NCBI GenBank assembly: GCA_947174885.1
Contig: CAMWKO010000009.1
Span: 1-64,000 of the forward strand
DNA from: an uncultured Clostridia bacterium
Lineage (GTDB): Bacteria > Bacillota > Clostridia > Lachnospirales > Lachnospiraceae
Direction of reading: 5' to 3'
DNA length: 64,000 bases
A program made the translations under genes and the position numbers. Below the pieces are notes generated by a model. It did not search any database. It was not told where the DNA came from and saw only the letters and a list, made by a program, of their open reading frames with translations. Positions 1 through 8,776 of this stretch are shown here, in pieces. Within the stretch, counting starts at the first letter, position 1. Each line of letters opens with the position of its first letter.

Positions 1-529
1 TGTCAGACTCCCCGCCAACAACAACTAATTCTATATCGTGTAAATATTCAGAGAGAGTGATGTTTTCAATCAACGGTTGGCAAATGATATTTTTGTGTTT
101 AATGGGTAGTCTGGAAAAAATACCCAAGCGGTAATCTGCGTTTTCTTGATTTTCAATCGTGCAGCCAACCGTAACATTTTCGTACCCATCTTTCCAATCG
201 TGCGGAATACAATCCAAAAATCTTTCAATCCGCTTTGTTAGAAAAAGAAAATGTAAGTCGGAGCGTTCCCGTATCATTTCCCAACATTCAGTACGCCACT
301 TATCAGCGTCCTCTATTAAGAAATCTGATGAAAAGCACACATAAACCGTTTGACCGGATTTCATTTTATAAGCTCCATTTTTTGTTTTTTCAATAGGGGC
401 GTGAAATTTTTCTGTTTTCATAACAATATTTGTATCAATTCCCTTTTTATAATCCCCTTTATGTATATAGCAATATTTGCAGCCTGTACTGTATCTGTGG
501 CAACCACGCCAAGGGTTCCATGTTCCCAT
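1..529 (-). CDS. DUF5131 / phage Gp37-Gp68 family protein, 3' end beyond window start
   Basis: Own reverse-strand translation MGTWNPWRGCHRYSTGCKYCYIHKGDYKKGIDTNIV...FLFLTKRIERFLDCIPHDWKDGYENVTVGCTIENQENADYRL...VVVGGES; CxxCYxH-type motif; open at the window edge so absent from the ORF track. Confidence 0.8.
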   Translation of the reverse strand, partial: MGTWNPWRGCHRYSTGCKYCYIHKGDYKKGIDTNIVMKTEKFHAPIEKTKNGAYKMKSGQTVYVCFSSDFLIEDADKWRTECWEMIRERSDLHFLFLTKRIERFLDCIPHDWKDGYENVTVGCTIENQENADYRLGIFSRLPIKHKNIICQPLIENITLSEYLHDIELVVVGGESD

Positions 530-545
530 AAATATACCTCCCGTT

Positions 546-725
546 TTAACTTCGTCTTTTACGTTTATCAATCGGCTTTTCCGCGTTCTTTGGTATCAGC
601 CACATACGACTAAACTTTGCTACACCTGGTATGCGGTTTTCCTCGCATAGCTTTTGTACCCGTCTTTCAGAAATGCCCCATTTTTTCGCCGCTTCCGGGG
701 CAGAAATATACTCTAACATTTTCAT
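546..725 (-). CDS. Small helix-turn-helix DNA-binding protein (excisionase/MerR-like)
   Basis: 59-aa ORF MKMLEYISAPEAAKKWGISERRVQKLCEENRIPGVAKFSRMWLIPKNAEKPIDKRKRRS; stop lies 16 nt upstream of the DUF5131 start, apparent operon. Confidence 0.75.
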   Translation of the reverse strand: MKMLEYISAPEAAKKWGISERRVQKLCEENRIPGVAKFSRMWLIPKNAEKPIDKRKRRS

Positions 726-868
726 TCACCCTTTCTCAAAATTCTATCAGATATAATTATATACGGTCAGCCGAATAAATACAAGTTTTCTTCTGCAAAG
801 AGTTGTGAATTATTTGGACTAACCAATAGAACTGTGTAGACATACTCTGAAACCACATTACGGCTTAC

Positions 869-918
869 AAAACCTTACGGATTTTCAGAATTGAAAATCG
901 AATATCGGTAAGGTTTTT
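869..918. terminator. Rho-independent-type hairpin after the PIN/NYN relic
   Basis: AAAACCTTAC...GTAAGGTTTTTT inverted repeat with T-tract; near-identical hairpin at 18877-18925. Confidence 0.6.
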
Positions 919-920
919 TG

Positions 921-1567
921 TTACAAACTTTTTTTAATATGGTTATAAATGTTGAGTCCTTGTTTTTGACCATATTTTAAAACTATGGCCTTGTAAATGG
1001 TTTGTTTAGCGTTTTTATCATTGTAGTGTTTGCAGATAAGAGAGGAAATATATCCAATAATTTTATTGTCAAAAGAGGCTTTAATTAATGTTTTCTGTAT
1101 TTCCGTATTAAGTTGGGAGATGTAAGATGCTTTAGGCGATGTATCGGGAGTATACTTTTTTATTATTGGTTTGACAATTTGATATAGCTCAATGTAATTG
1201 GCATAAGTTGACCTTAGTTCATTATGCACATTATTAGAAAAATATTCACTGCCATAATGTTTAGAAACAATGGAGGCAACTGAGTTGCTTACTGTTTCAT
1301 CGTATCCGGATGCACTGATATTACGCTGGATTTCAGTGTTAAGCTGTGTTTTTTGGGTAGAGGATGCTTTTTTTGTTGATGTCGATGATGCTTTAGTTTT
1401 AATAGTAGTTTTTTGAGGTGATGGATCAATTTTGAGTTGACGTGTAATTATTGAGGAACTGAGTCCTTTGAAAAATGAAATGATGTTGTCATAATCGTTA
1501 TCCTTACTAACGATTATGTATTTACATTTTCAAAATCTATTAAATAGTATGTTTCAATATTAGGCAT
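921..1567 (-). pseudogene. PIN/NYN-like domain protein relic with internal deletion
   Basis: Begins MPNIETYYLIDFENVNT then stop; shifted frame continues KYIIVSKDNDYDNIISFFKG...SSSIITRQLKIDPSPQK...; the middle of the PIN domain is missing; C-terminal part is ORF 921..1229. Confidence 0.65.
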
Positions 1568-1799
1568 GGTACATCTCCTACTCATATGCATGGGAATTGC
1601 TTATTATTTTTAACGTTTTCCAGTTTGATAAAGTATTTCTAACATATTTAGAGTATAGTGTCAATATATGAAAATATAGGGAATAGTGATTGCTATACCC
1701 ATATATTTTATAGTGATAAATGGAGTACAATAAGTTCAACATACAAATGGTATGGTTGGGTCTTGGACGTATTGGGAATTATCGTAATTAGGGGATGGA

Positions 1800-2010
1800 A
1801 CAAGCAAATAGAATTGGAGAAAAGTTAAAAGTATAGATATATGAAAGAAAGTTTGCAATTGATGATGATTGTCTGAAGCAAGGCAAAACATCATTTGGTA
1901 AAGATTACTTTAAGGAATTACTTGAAAGAGTAGGTTCTATTATGTCAAGTGAAAGATGTATATTGTAGCAGGCTAACGCATTTGATATTGATAAAAATTT
2001 TTAAAATTTA
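1800..2010 (+). pseudogene. RhuM-like family relic
   Basis: Interrupted frame V*IYERKFAIDDDCLKQGKTSFGKDYFKELLERVGSIMSSERCIL*QANAFDIDKNF* resembles RhuM C-terminal region; multiple stops. Confidence 0.5.
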
Positions 2011-2328
2011 TACCACGAGTATAATGACAACTAAAGAAAAAGGTGTTATAGTACGATATGTAATAAAGATAAGCGGAGTAAAAAAGCTCCCGGAAAGGAA
2101 TAAAGACATGACAGCAATGAATCGTTTTAGTTATCTTCATAGTGAACAACATTATTCGGCATCGATCATAAGTTATGATGGAAGCTTTAGTTTTGTGAAC
2201 CTATTTAGAGATAAGCATAGGCGATTGAATTGTGTTAAAGAGTCTGCAGGCAATGAAAAGGCCTGACAGAATATATACATGCTTTATACGTACCGCTTAC
2301 CTTTAGTAGGGTAGGTGGTATTTTTTAT

Positions 2329-2417
2329 GCAGATATAAGCCTAATTGGTAAGGCAGTGGTCTTGAAAACCACCAGTAATCGGGTAACCGGTGTTTCAGTT
2401 CGAGTCTGAATATCTGC
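2329..2417 (+). tRNA. tRNA-Ser (UGA)
   Basis: Acceptor GCAGATA/TATCTGC, anticodon stem GTGGT/ACCAC with loop CTTGAAA, long variable arm, T-arm TTCAG-TTCGAGT-CTGAA. Confidence 0.85.
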
Positions 2418-2486
2418 GTTAGCTTTTCAAATATTGTGAAAAGCAATGTCCAATGTAAGAAAGAAATAGGAAAAGAGGATTGGGAA

Positions 2487-3701
2487 ATGGATTTAATAGA
2501 AATAAAAGGAAAGGTAAATACAGCTCTCTGCTATGCAAAGGTAGTAGAGGATGAAGCGATAGAGCAGATCAGACGTATGTGTGATTATCCTATGACAGAA
2601 GGCTCGAAGATTAGAATTATGCCGGATGTCCATTCCGGTAAGGGATGCACTATAGGAACTACTATGACTATCATTGATAAGGCAGTACCTAATGTAGTTG
2701 GAGTGGATATTGGCTGTGGTATGTACACTGTTAATCTTGGAAAAATTGATATAGATTTTGAAAAGGTAGATGAGGCTGCACATTATATTCCATCAGGAAT
2801 GAATGTGTGGGAAGGTCGTCAGGAAAGGTTTAACCTTACAGAACTTGTATGCTATAGAGAACTTAAAGATACCAAAAGATTAGAGCGTTCTTTAGGTACT
2901 CTTGGAGGCGGTAATCATTTCATAGAAATAGATGAAGCTGATGATGGCACAAAGTATCTTGTAATACATTCGGGTAGCCGAAATCTTGGAAAACAGGTAG
3001 CAGAGCTTTATCAGAGACTTGCGATAAACCTGAATCGCGGTTATGGAGATTATCTTGAAAAAAGAGATGAAATCATAAGAACATATAAGGAACAGGGACG
3101 TAAAAGTGAGATTCAGGAAGCATTAAAACAGCTTCATTGGCAGGTATATGAGAGCGAAACAAGTATGCCGGAGGATTTATGTTTTCTAAGTGGAAATTAT
3201 CTTGAGGATTATCTTCACGATGTTGAAATATGTCAGGCGTTTGCTAAACGAAACAGAGAGAAGATGGCTGAAATTATTTTGGATAGAACCGGTATGACCG
3301 GCAGAGAGGCATTTCATACAATTCATAATTATATTGATACAGATGAAATGATTTTAAGAAAGGGCGCAATAGCAGCCCATAAGGGAGAAAAAGTGCTGAT
3401 TCCAATTAATATGAGAGATGGAAGTGTACTTGCTGTCGGTAAGGGTAATCCTGAATGGAATTATTCAGCTCCACATGGAGCAGGAAGAGTAATGTCCAGA
3501 ATAAAGGCGAAAAATTCTTTGAGTATGGAAGATTATAAAAAGACAATGGAAGGTGTTTATACAACTTCAGTAAATGAAAATACATTGGACGAAGCACCAA
3601 TGGCTTACAAATCACTTGAGGACATTATAGATGTAATCAAAGAGTCGGTAGAAGTTATTGATGTAATGAAACCTATATATAATTTTAAGGCATCAGAGTA
3701 G
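2487..3701 (+). CDS. rtcB: RtcB family RNA-splicing ligase
   Basis: MPDVHSGKGCTIGTT, VGVDIGCGMY, LGGGNHFIE, VIHSGSRNLG, HNYID, GAIAAHKGEKVLIPINMRDG, APHGAGR motifs of RtcB; ORF 2436..3701, start chosen at MDLIEIKGK. Confidence 0.95.
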   Translation: MDLIEIKGKVNTALCYAKVVEDEAIEQIRRMCDYPMTEGSKIRIMPDVHSGKGCTIGTTMTIIDKAVPNVVGVDIGCGMYTVNLGKIDIDFEKVDEAAHYIPSGMNVWEGRQERFNLTELVCYRELKDTKRLERSLGTLGGGNHFIEIDEADDGTKYLVIHSGSRNLGKQVAELYQRLAINLNRGYGDYLEKRDEIIRTYKEQGRKSEIQEALKQLHWQVYESETSMPEDLCFLSGNYLEDYLHDVEICQAFAKRNREKMAEIILDRTGMTGREAFHTIHNYIDTDEMILRKGAIAAHKGEKVLIPINMRDGSVLAVGKGNPEWNYSAPHGAGRVMSRIKAKNSLSMEDYKKTMEGVYTTSVNENTLDEAPMAYKSLEDIIDVIKESVEVIDVMKPIYNFKASE

Positions 3702-3721
3702 AGATTTTTTTCTCTGCTCCG

Positions 3722-4000
3722 GTGATGCCGGAAACGGAGGAAGAAATGTTTACAATGCCTACCATCGATATGGTAGCAACCGGAATAAATATCATGAGAT
3801 TAAGAGAGGCTGCGGGTTTAACTGTAAAAGACTTACAGGATATATTTGGATTTGCAACACCTCAGGCAATTTACAAGTGGCAGCATGGAACTGCATTGCC
3901 AACAATAGATAATTTGGTAGTATTGGCAGCAGTACTTGGAGTTCAAATGGATGAGATTATCGTTATCGATGCAGATGTTAAAGCACAGATTAGCGCATGA
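3722..4000 (+). CDS. XRE-type helix-turn-helix protein
   Basis: INIMRLREAAGLTVKDLQDIFGFATPQAIYKWQHGTALPTIDNLVVLAAVLGVQMDEII. Confidence 0.85.
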   Translation: MMPETEEEMFTMPTIDMVATGINIMRLREAAGLTVKDLQDIFGFATPQAIYKWQHGTALPTIDNLVVLAAVLGVQMDEIIVIDADVKAQISA

Positions 4001-4034
4001 AAATTAAATAGGAGCTGAAAATCAGCTCCCGGTT

Positions 4035-4107
4035 GGTCCCCTGGTCTAAAGGCTAGGACATAGCCCTTTCACGGCTAAAATGCTCGGTTCGAGTCCGGCG
4101 GGGATCA
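4035..4107 (+). tRNA. tRNA-Glu (UUC), slightly irregular T stem
   Basis: Acceptor GGTCCCC/GGGGATC, D arm GTC..GAC, anticodon stem TAGCC-CTTTCAC-GGCTA, T-loop TTCGAGT; T stem CTCGG/CCGGC has a C-C mismatch at 49-65. Confidence 0.8.
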
Positions 4108-4109
4108 CT

Positions 4110-4180
4110 GTGGCTATAGAACAATGGCTAGTTCGGCAGATTGTGGATCTGCTCATCCGGGTTCGATTCCCGGTAGTCAC
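4110..4180 (+). tRNA. tRNA-His (GUG)
   Basis: G-1:C73 pair, acceptor TGGCTAT/GTAGTCA, anticodon stem GCAGA-TTGTGGA-TCTGC, T arm CCGGG-TTCGATT-CCCGG. Confidence 0.88.
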
Positions 4181-4185
4181 CCCAT

Positions 4186-4269
4186 GGGTAGGTATGCCTA
4201 GCGGCGAGGGCGGCGGACTGTAAATCCGTTACATAAGAAACACCGTTGGTTCGAGTCCAACCCTGCCCA
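4186..4269 (+). tRNA. tRNA-Tyr (GUA)
   Basis: Acceptor GGGTAGG/CCTGCCC, anticodon stem-loop GCGGA-CTGTAAA-TCCGT, long variable arm, T arm GTTGG-TTCGAGT-CCAAC. Confidence 0.87.
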
Positions 4270-4273
4270 CTTT

Positions 4274-4361
4274 GTTTGCGTGTCAGAGAGGCTGATTGAG
4301 CCACCCTGCTAAGGTGGTGTGCGGTAATACTGCACCGAAGGTTCGAATCCTTCCGCAAACG
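4274..4361 (+). tRNA. tRNA-Ser (GCU)
   Basis: Acceptor GTTTGCG/CGCAAAC, anticodon stem CCACC-CTGCTAA-GGTGG, long variable arm, T arm GAAGG-TTCGAAT-CCTTC. Confidence 0.88.
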
Positions 4362-4826
4362 TTCTGTTTATTTAAGCTTAGGACCATTGTTGGAATGGTA
4401 AAGTTCATTAATTGTCTCTGAATAGAGTGAGCGTGATTTCTTATATGGATTATTATTGCTGTTCTTTATTGTAGTGAATATACTGTTGTCTTTTGGTACC
4501 ATGTTTATCAGTATAATTATATACAATGGCAAAATCACAGCTATGAATAATGCAGGAATTTCTATGGTCTATGATTTTTATATTTTATAACTAAATGAAT
4601 AATATTAAAGAACAGATAAAGGCGATATATAAAAAAAGGAGTTATACAATTTTGAAAGTTTTGCAGAGCAAATCACACAAATGATTTTCTCTGTCAGGAA
4701 GGCAGACGGGCTTTGTATTTCATTGGATGCTATGGTATAATTTTCTTGTGTTGAAAGCAACGGAGTTGATTTTATCAGGACATTGAAAAATTTCCTCTGG
4801 AGACGAAGAAAGGAAATGGTTATAAA

Positions 4827-5528
4827 GTGAGCAAAAAAGTGACAGAGCTGCAACCTTGGGAATGCTTGATGAAAAGAATTGTATGGCAGCAATTAGGTAA
4901 CATAGAAGATAAGAAAATTCTTGATTTTGGAAGCGGTATTGGAGTGACAGCTGATTATTTGGCTAAAAATAATGATGTAACAGCAATTGAGCCGGATAGA
5001 GAAAGCGTAAATGAGAGGTGGAGAGATAATCAGTATAAGCAAATTACAGGCAGTACGGATGAATTGCGTAAATTTTCTGATGAAACTTTTGATATGATTA
5101 TTTGTCACAATGTCTTAGAATACGCTCGTGATAGAGAAGAGATTGTAAAGGAGTTTGCCAGAGTTCTTAAACCTAATGGAAAAATTTCAATTGTAAAGCA
5201 CAATCGTGCCGGAAGAGTTATGCAAATGGTTGTGCTTTTAAATAATTTTGATCATGCACATAGCTTGCTTGACGGAAATGACGGAGTGAGTACAAAGTAT
5301 GGGGTAATTCAATATTATGAAGATTCGGATATTGAAAAATGGTGTCCCCAACTTAAAATAACAAAAATACTTGGTATGAGAACTTTTTGGGATATGCAAC
5401 AGAATCAGGAAATTCATAAGAATACAAATTGGCAGGATAAAATGATTGAGATAGAAATGCGAGTGTCAGATATAGATGTATATAAGGACATTGCATTCCT
5501 TCATCATTTGTTAATTGAAAAACGATAG
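4827..5528 (+). CDS. Class I SAM-dependent methyltransferase
   Basis: ILDFGSGIGVTADYLAKNNDVTAIEPD, FDMIICHNVLEYARDREEIVKEFARVLKPNGKISIVKHN. Confidence 0.88.
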   Translation: MSKKVTELQPWECLMKRIVWQQLGNIEDKKILDFGSGIGVTADYLAKNNDVTAIEPDRESVNERWRDNQYKQITGSTDELRKFSDETFDMIICHNVLEYARDREEIVKEFARVLKPNGKISIVKHNRAGRVMQMVVLLNNFDHAHSLLDGNDGVSTKYGVIQYYEDSDIEKWCPQLKITKILGMRTFWDMQQNQEIHKNTNWQDKMIEIEMRVSDIDVYKDIAFLHHLLIEKR

Positions 5529-5604
5529 GAATATTGTTATTGAAAAATACAAACGCTGGGATAATTACTGCTGTTATGATATAATTTGATTTTGGAGGTA
5601 CACT

Positions 5605-6210
5605 ATGGCACTTGAAAATAAACTGGGAATTACCAGTTCACCGGAGCTTGACAAAGCAGAAGAAAGAATAAGTAAGAAAAAAGCTCTTGAACTTTTTGAA
5701 AATGGCATACTCGATAAGCTTGAAGCAGGAAAGTTTTCTTCACTTAAAGCAATTCATAAATATCTTTTTGATGAGATTTATGATTTTGCCGGTGAAGTAA
5801 GAACTGTCAATATCTCAAAGGGCAATTTTCGTTTTGCACCTTTAATGTATCTGGAAGCAGCACTTGAGAATATAGATAAAATGCCACAGTCTACTTTTGA
5901 TGAAATTGTCGAAAAGTATGTAGAAATGAATATTGCTCATCCTTTTAGAGAAGGAAATGGGCGAAGCACCCGTATATGGTTAGATTTAATATTTAAAACC
6001 GAAATTCATAAGGTTGTAGACTGGAGCAGAGTTGATAAGGAAGATTATCTTCTTGCTATGGAGCGCAGCCCAATCAAAGATATAGAAATAAAACATGTCC
6101 TTAAGGCAGCACTTACTGATGAAATCAATAGTCGCAAGGTATATATGAAGGGTATTGACCATAGCTATTACTATGAAGGTTACACAACCTTTAAAACAGA
6201 AGAACTGTAA
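5605..6210 (+). CDS. Fic/DOC family protein (probable AMPylase, class III-like)
   Basis: Fic core IAHPFREGNGRSTRIWLD; C-terminal SYYYEG fits the S/T-xxx-E-G/N inhibitory motif. Confidence 0.88.
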   Translation: MALENKLGITSSPELDKAEERISKKKALELFENGILDKLEAGKFSSLKAIHKYLFDEIYDFAGEVRTVNISKGNFRFAPLMYLEAALENIDKMPQSTFDEIVEKYVEMNIAHPFREGNGRSTRIWLDLIFKTEIHKVVDWSRVDKEDYLLAMERSPIKDIEIKHVLKAALTDEINSRKVYMKGIDHSYYYEGYTTFKTEEL

Positions 6211-6395
6211 GTTTTGTTTTCACACATATATCTTTTTTGCAAGGTAGCATTTATTAAGCTGCACATACAAATCAGAATTAAAAAATCAGATAAAACAGAG
6301 TTTGAATAAGGTAAAAAGGTTTTCTTGGTTTTATAAAAATTGATATACCTGAGAATGAGATTGTAGAGTACAGATTATAGAGATTGGAGTTTTTG

Positions 6396-6977
6396 ATGGA
6401 AAAAGAGCTTTCGGAAATGAGTTTAGAGGAATTATGGAAGTTGTTTCCTATATTTTTAACGGAACATAAGGATATTTGGATAAAGTGGTTTGAAGAGGAA
6501 AAAAGCAGTCTTGAAAATATATTACCGCAAAGTCAGATAACGAGGATAAGCCATATAGGAAGCACTTCAATTAGCACAATATGGGCAAAGCCTATTATTG
6601 ATATTCTTGTTGAAATATCTGTAAATTGCTGCATGGAAACGATAAAGTTGGTCCTGCTTGATAATGGGTACACTTGTATGAGTCAAAGTGAGGGCAGGAT
6701 TTCCTTTAATAAAGGATATACAAAAAATGGTTTTGATAAGAAGGTGTTTCATTTACATTTAAGATATGCAGGTGACAATGACGAATTGTATTTCAGAGAT
6801 TATCTTTTGCATAATAAAAAGATTGCTCTTGAATACGAAAAATTGAAATTGAAATTGTGGAAGAAATATGAGCATGACCGTGATGGATATACAAATGCAA
6901 AAACAGAATTTATTGAAAAGTATACACAGGAGGCAAAGAGAATACTTTTAACGACCGGTCATCATAATCAATGTTAG
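6396..6977 (+). CDS. GrpB/UPF0157 nucleotidyltransferase-like family protein
   Basis: ISHIGSTSISTIWAKPIIDILVEI motif; C-terminal YTNAKTEFIEKYTQEA. Confidence 0.85.
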   Translation: MEKELSEMSLEELWKLFPIFLTEHKDIWIKWFEEEKSSLENILPQSQITRISHIGSTSISTIWAKPIIDILVEISVNCCMETIKLVLLDNGYTCMSQSEGRISFNKGYTKNGFDKKVFHLHLRYAGDNDELYFRDYLLHNKKIALEYEKLKLKLWKKYEHDRDGYTNAKTEFIEKYTQEAKRILLTTGHHNQC

Positions 6978-7721
6978 TTTGTTTGTAATTCTGATAGGCA
7001 TCACTTTTGAAAAGAAAACAAGAAGTTTATTATACAATCCCGGAATGACTAAACGTTTTCCTTTTATCATTTTGGGGTAAGCTATTTTAACAACTTTATC
7101 GGGTTTCATCACGGCAAATCTGAAAAGCAGGGTATGTTCCATATTTGCTTTCTGTGCAAATTCGGTTTTGGTTGCTCCGGGGCAAAGCAAAGTGACTTTT
7201 ATTCCTGTATTTGCATATTCTCCATAAAGAGCATTTGAAAAAGACATGATATAGGCTTTTGTTGCTGAATAAACTGCATCAAAGGGAGAGGGGATGAAGG
7301 AACCTGTTGAGCCGATATTAAGTATGTGTCCGGAATTGTTCTTTTCCATAATTGGCAGAATACGTTTTGTAAGTTGGGTAATAAAACGTATATGCAGGTC
7401 AATCATTTTTATCTCTTTGTTAATATCCGTTTCGGAGAATAGGCCACATTCATTGAAGCCGGCATTATTGACAAGAAAATCAACAGATATATTCCAGTTG
7501 TATATTTTCTTCATAATAAAATCAACAGCATCTTCTTTTGTCAAATCATATGCAATAAAAAATACTGTCACATGATACTGATTCTGTAAAAATAATTTTT
7601 GCTGTTCTAATTTCTGTTTATCCCTTGAAACAAGTATTATATTATTTCCCATACAGGCAAATTTTTCCGCAAATGCTCTTCCAATCCCGCTTGTTGTCCC
7701 TGTAATTAAAACATTTTTCAT
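6948..7721 (-). CDS. Short-chain dehydrogenase/reductase (SDR)
   Basis: LITGTTSGIGRAFAEKFA, NNAGF, YSATKAYIMSFS. Confidence 0.92.
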   Translation of the reverse strand: MKNVLITGTTSGIGRAFAEKFACMGNNIILVSRDKQKLEQQKLFLQNQYHVTVFFIAYDLTKEDAVDFIMKKIYNWNISVDFLVNNAGFNECGLFSETDINKEIKMIDLHIRFITQLTKRILPIMEKNNSGHILNIGSTGSFIPSPFDAVYSATKAYIMSFSNALYGEYANTGIKVTLLCPGATKTEFAQKANMEHTLLFRFAVMKPDKVVKIAYPKMIKGKRLVIPGLYNKLLVFFSKVMPIRITNKLTLIMMTGR

Positions 7722-7751
7722 TCTTTTTCCTCACTTAAACTTTGAAATTGC

Positions 7752-7970
7752 TTACATTTGTTTACTATGTGTCTGTATATATTCTGCTCTCACTTTATCA
7801 ATGGTTTTACCACCGATGCCAAAGTTTTTGTCAGACACTTCCTTAATGGTGGTCACAAAAAATTCCTGTGGTATTTTCATAATCTCAGAAGATATTTCTG
7901 TTAAGCGTTTAATCAGTTCCTCTTTTTGATTATCTGATAAACTACCGCTTTCTACTGTAATATAAGGCAT
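7752..7970 (-). CDS. 4-oxalocrotonate tautomerase family protein
   Basis: MPYITVESGSLSDNQKEELIKRLTEISSEIMKIPQEFFVTTIKEV; N-terminal catalytic Pro. Confidence 0.85.
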   Translation of the reverse strand: MPYITVESGSLSDNQKEELIKRLTEISSEIMKIPQEFFVTTIKEVSDKNFGIGGKTIDKVRAEYIQTHSKQM

Positions 7971-7999
7971 TTTCTTTTTCCTCCTGGTATCTTTCTTCC

Positions 8000-8419
8000 T
8001 TAATTTTTTCCATGATTAAATAACTTCCATTCCTCGCTATATGATATATTTTTATATGAAGAATCCGCTAAAAGCTTTTCATAAAATGATAATTTTTTTT
8101 GTGTCAAAATAAATGCGTTTTGTAAATTAGTCATTTGATTTTTAATATCTTTCATGTGATTTTGTACCATAACATAACGCTGTTCAAGTGTTTGACTCCC
8201 CTGTATTAGCAACGAGACATATTCCCTAATGGAGTGAATGGGTATATTTGCCATGCGCATACACTGTATCATTTTTATCCACTCAATGTCCTCATCTGTA
8301 TATTGTCTGTATTTTTGGTTGTTGCGGGCTATCTGTGGCAATAATTTTTCTTTTTCATAATATCTCAAGGTTGCTGTTGATAACCTGGTTATTTCTGCTG
8401 TTTCTTTTGCTGAATACAT
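8000..8419 (-). CDS. MerR family transcriptional regulator
   Basis: MYSAKETAEITRLSTATLRYYEKEKLLPQIARNNQKYRQYTDEDIEWI. Confidence 0.92.
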   Translation of the reverse strand: MYSAKETAEITRLSTATLRYYEKEKLLPQIARNNQKYRQYTDEDIEWIKMIQCMRMANIPIHSIREYVSLLIQGSQTLEQRYVMVQNHMKDIKNQMTNLQNAFILTQKKLSFYEKLLADSSYKNISYSEEWKLFNHGKN

Positions 8420-8440
8420 ATAAAACCACCTTTCTTTTTT

Positions 8441-8471
8441 AGTATAAACTATGAAGTGTGCTTCAAGTCAA
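8441..8471 (-). promoter_or_regulatory. MerR-type promoter with 19-bp spacer and dyad
   Basis: Minus strand TTGACT-[TGAAGCACACTTCATAGTT, 19 bp]-TATACT upstream of the MerR gene; GAAGCACACTTC dyad in the spacer. Confidence 0.65.
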
Positions 8472-8694
8472 TCAGTTTTTCTTGTTGTCTTTCAGAAAAA
8501 ATTTTCTTGGCAACAAAAACAGCGTTAAGTACTCTTGGGAATCCGACATAAGGAATACATTGTATGAATGTTTCAATGATATATCTGCCTAAGTCAGGGG
8601 CAACATTTTCCAGAAAACGGATAACATGCTCACCACCTGCCCCGTCAATCATTTTTATCTGTTCTATACCTGTTTCATATCGTGTCTGTTTCAT
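8449..8694 (-). pseudogene. Carboxymuconolactone decarboxylase-family protein, internally deleted
   Basis: GIEQIKMIDGAGGEHVIRFLENVAPDLGRYIIE joined in frame to TFIQCIPYVGFPRVLNAVFVAKKIF; central part of a CMD domain appears missing. Confidence 0.6.
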
Positions 8695-8726
8695 TTGATT
8701 TTACCTCCTGTTTGATTTATAATGTG

Positions 8727-8757
8727 AGCATATTACTTGAACCATAGTTTAAGTCAA
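8727..8757 (-). promoter_or_regulatory. MerR-type divergent promoter/operator, 19-bp spacer
   Basis: Minus strand TTGACT-[TAAACTATGGTTCAAGTAA]-TATGCT between the CMD relic and a divergent MerR relic. Confidence 0.6.
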
Positions 8758-8776
8758 GACTTTTTTGAGGTATAAA

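Noticed and set aside
1949-2266. 105-aa plus-strand ORF upstream of tRNA-Ser
   Set aside because: Overlaps the RhuM relic in another frame and has no recognisable domain
4128-4358. ORF on minus strand across the tRNA cluster (GWTRTNGVSYVTDLQSAALAARHTYP...)
   Set aside because: Antisense translation of tRNA-His, -Tyr and -Ser; a well-known spurious ORF type
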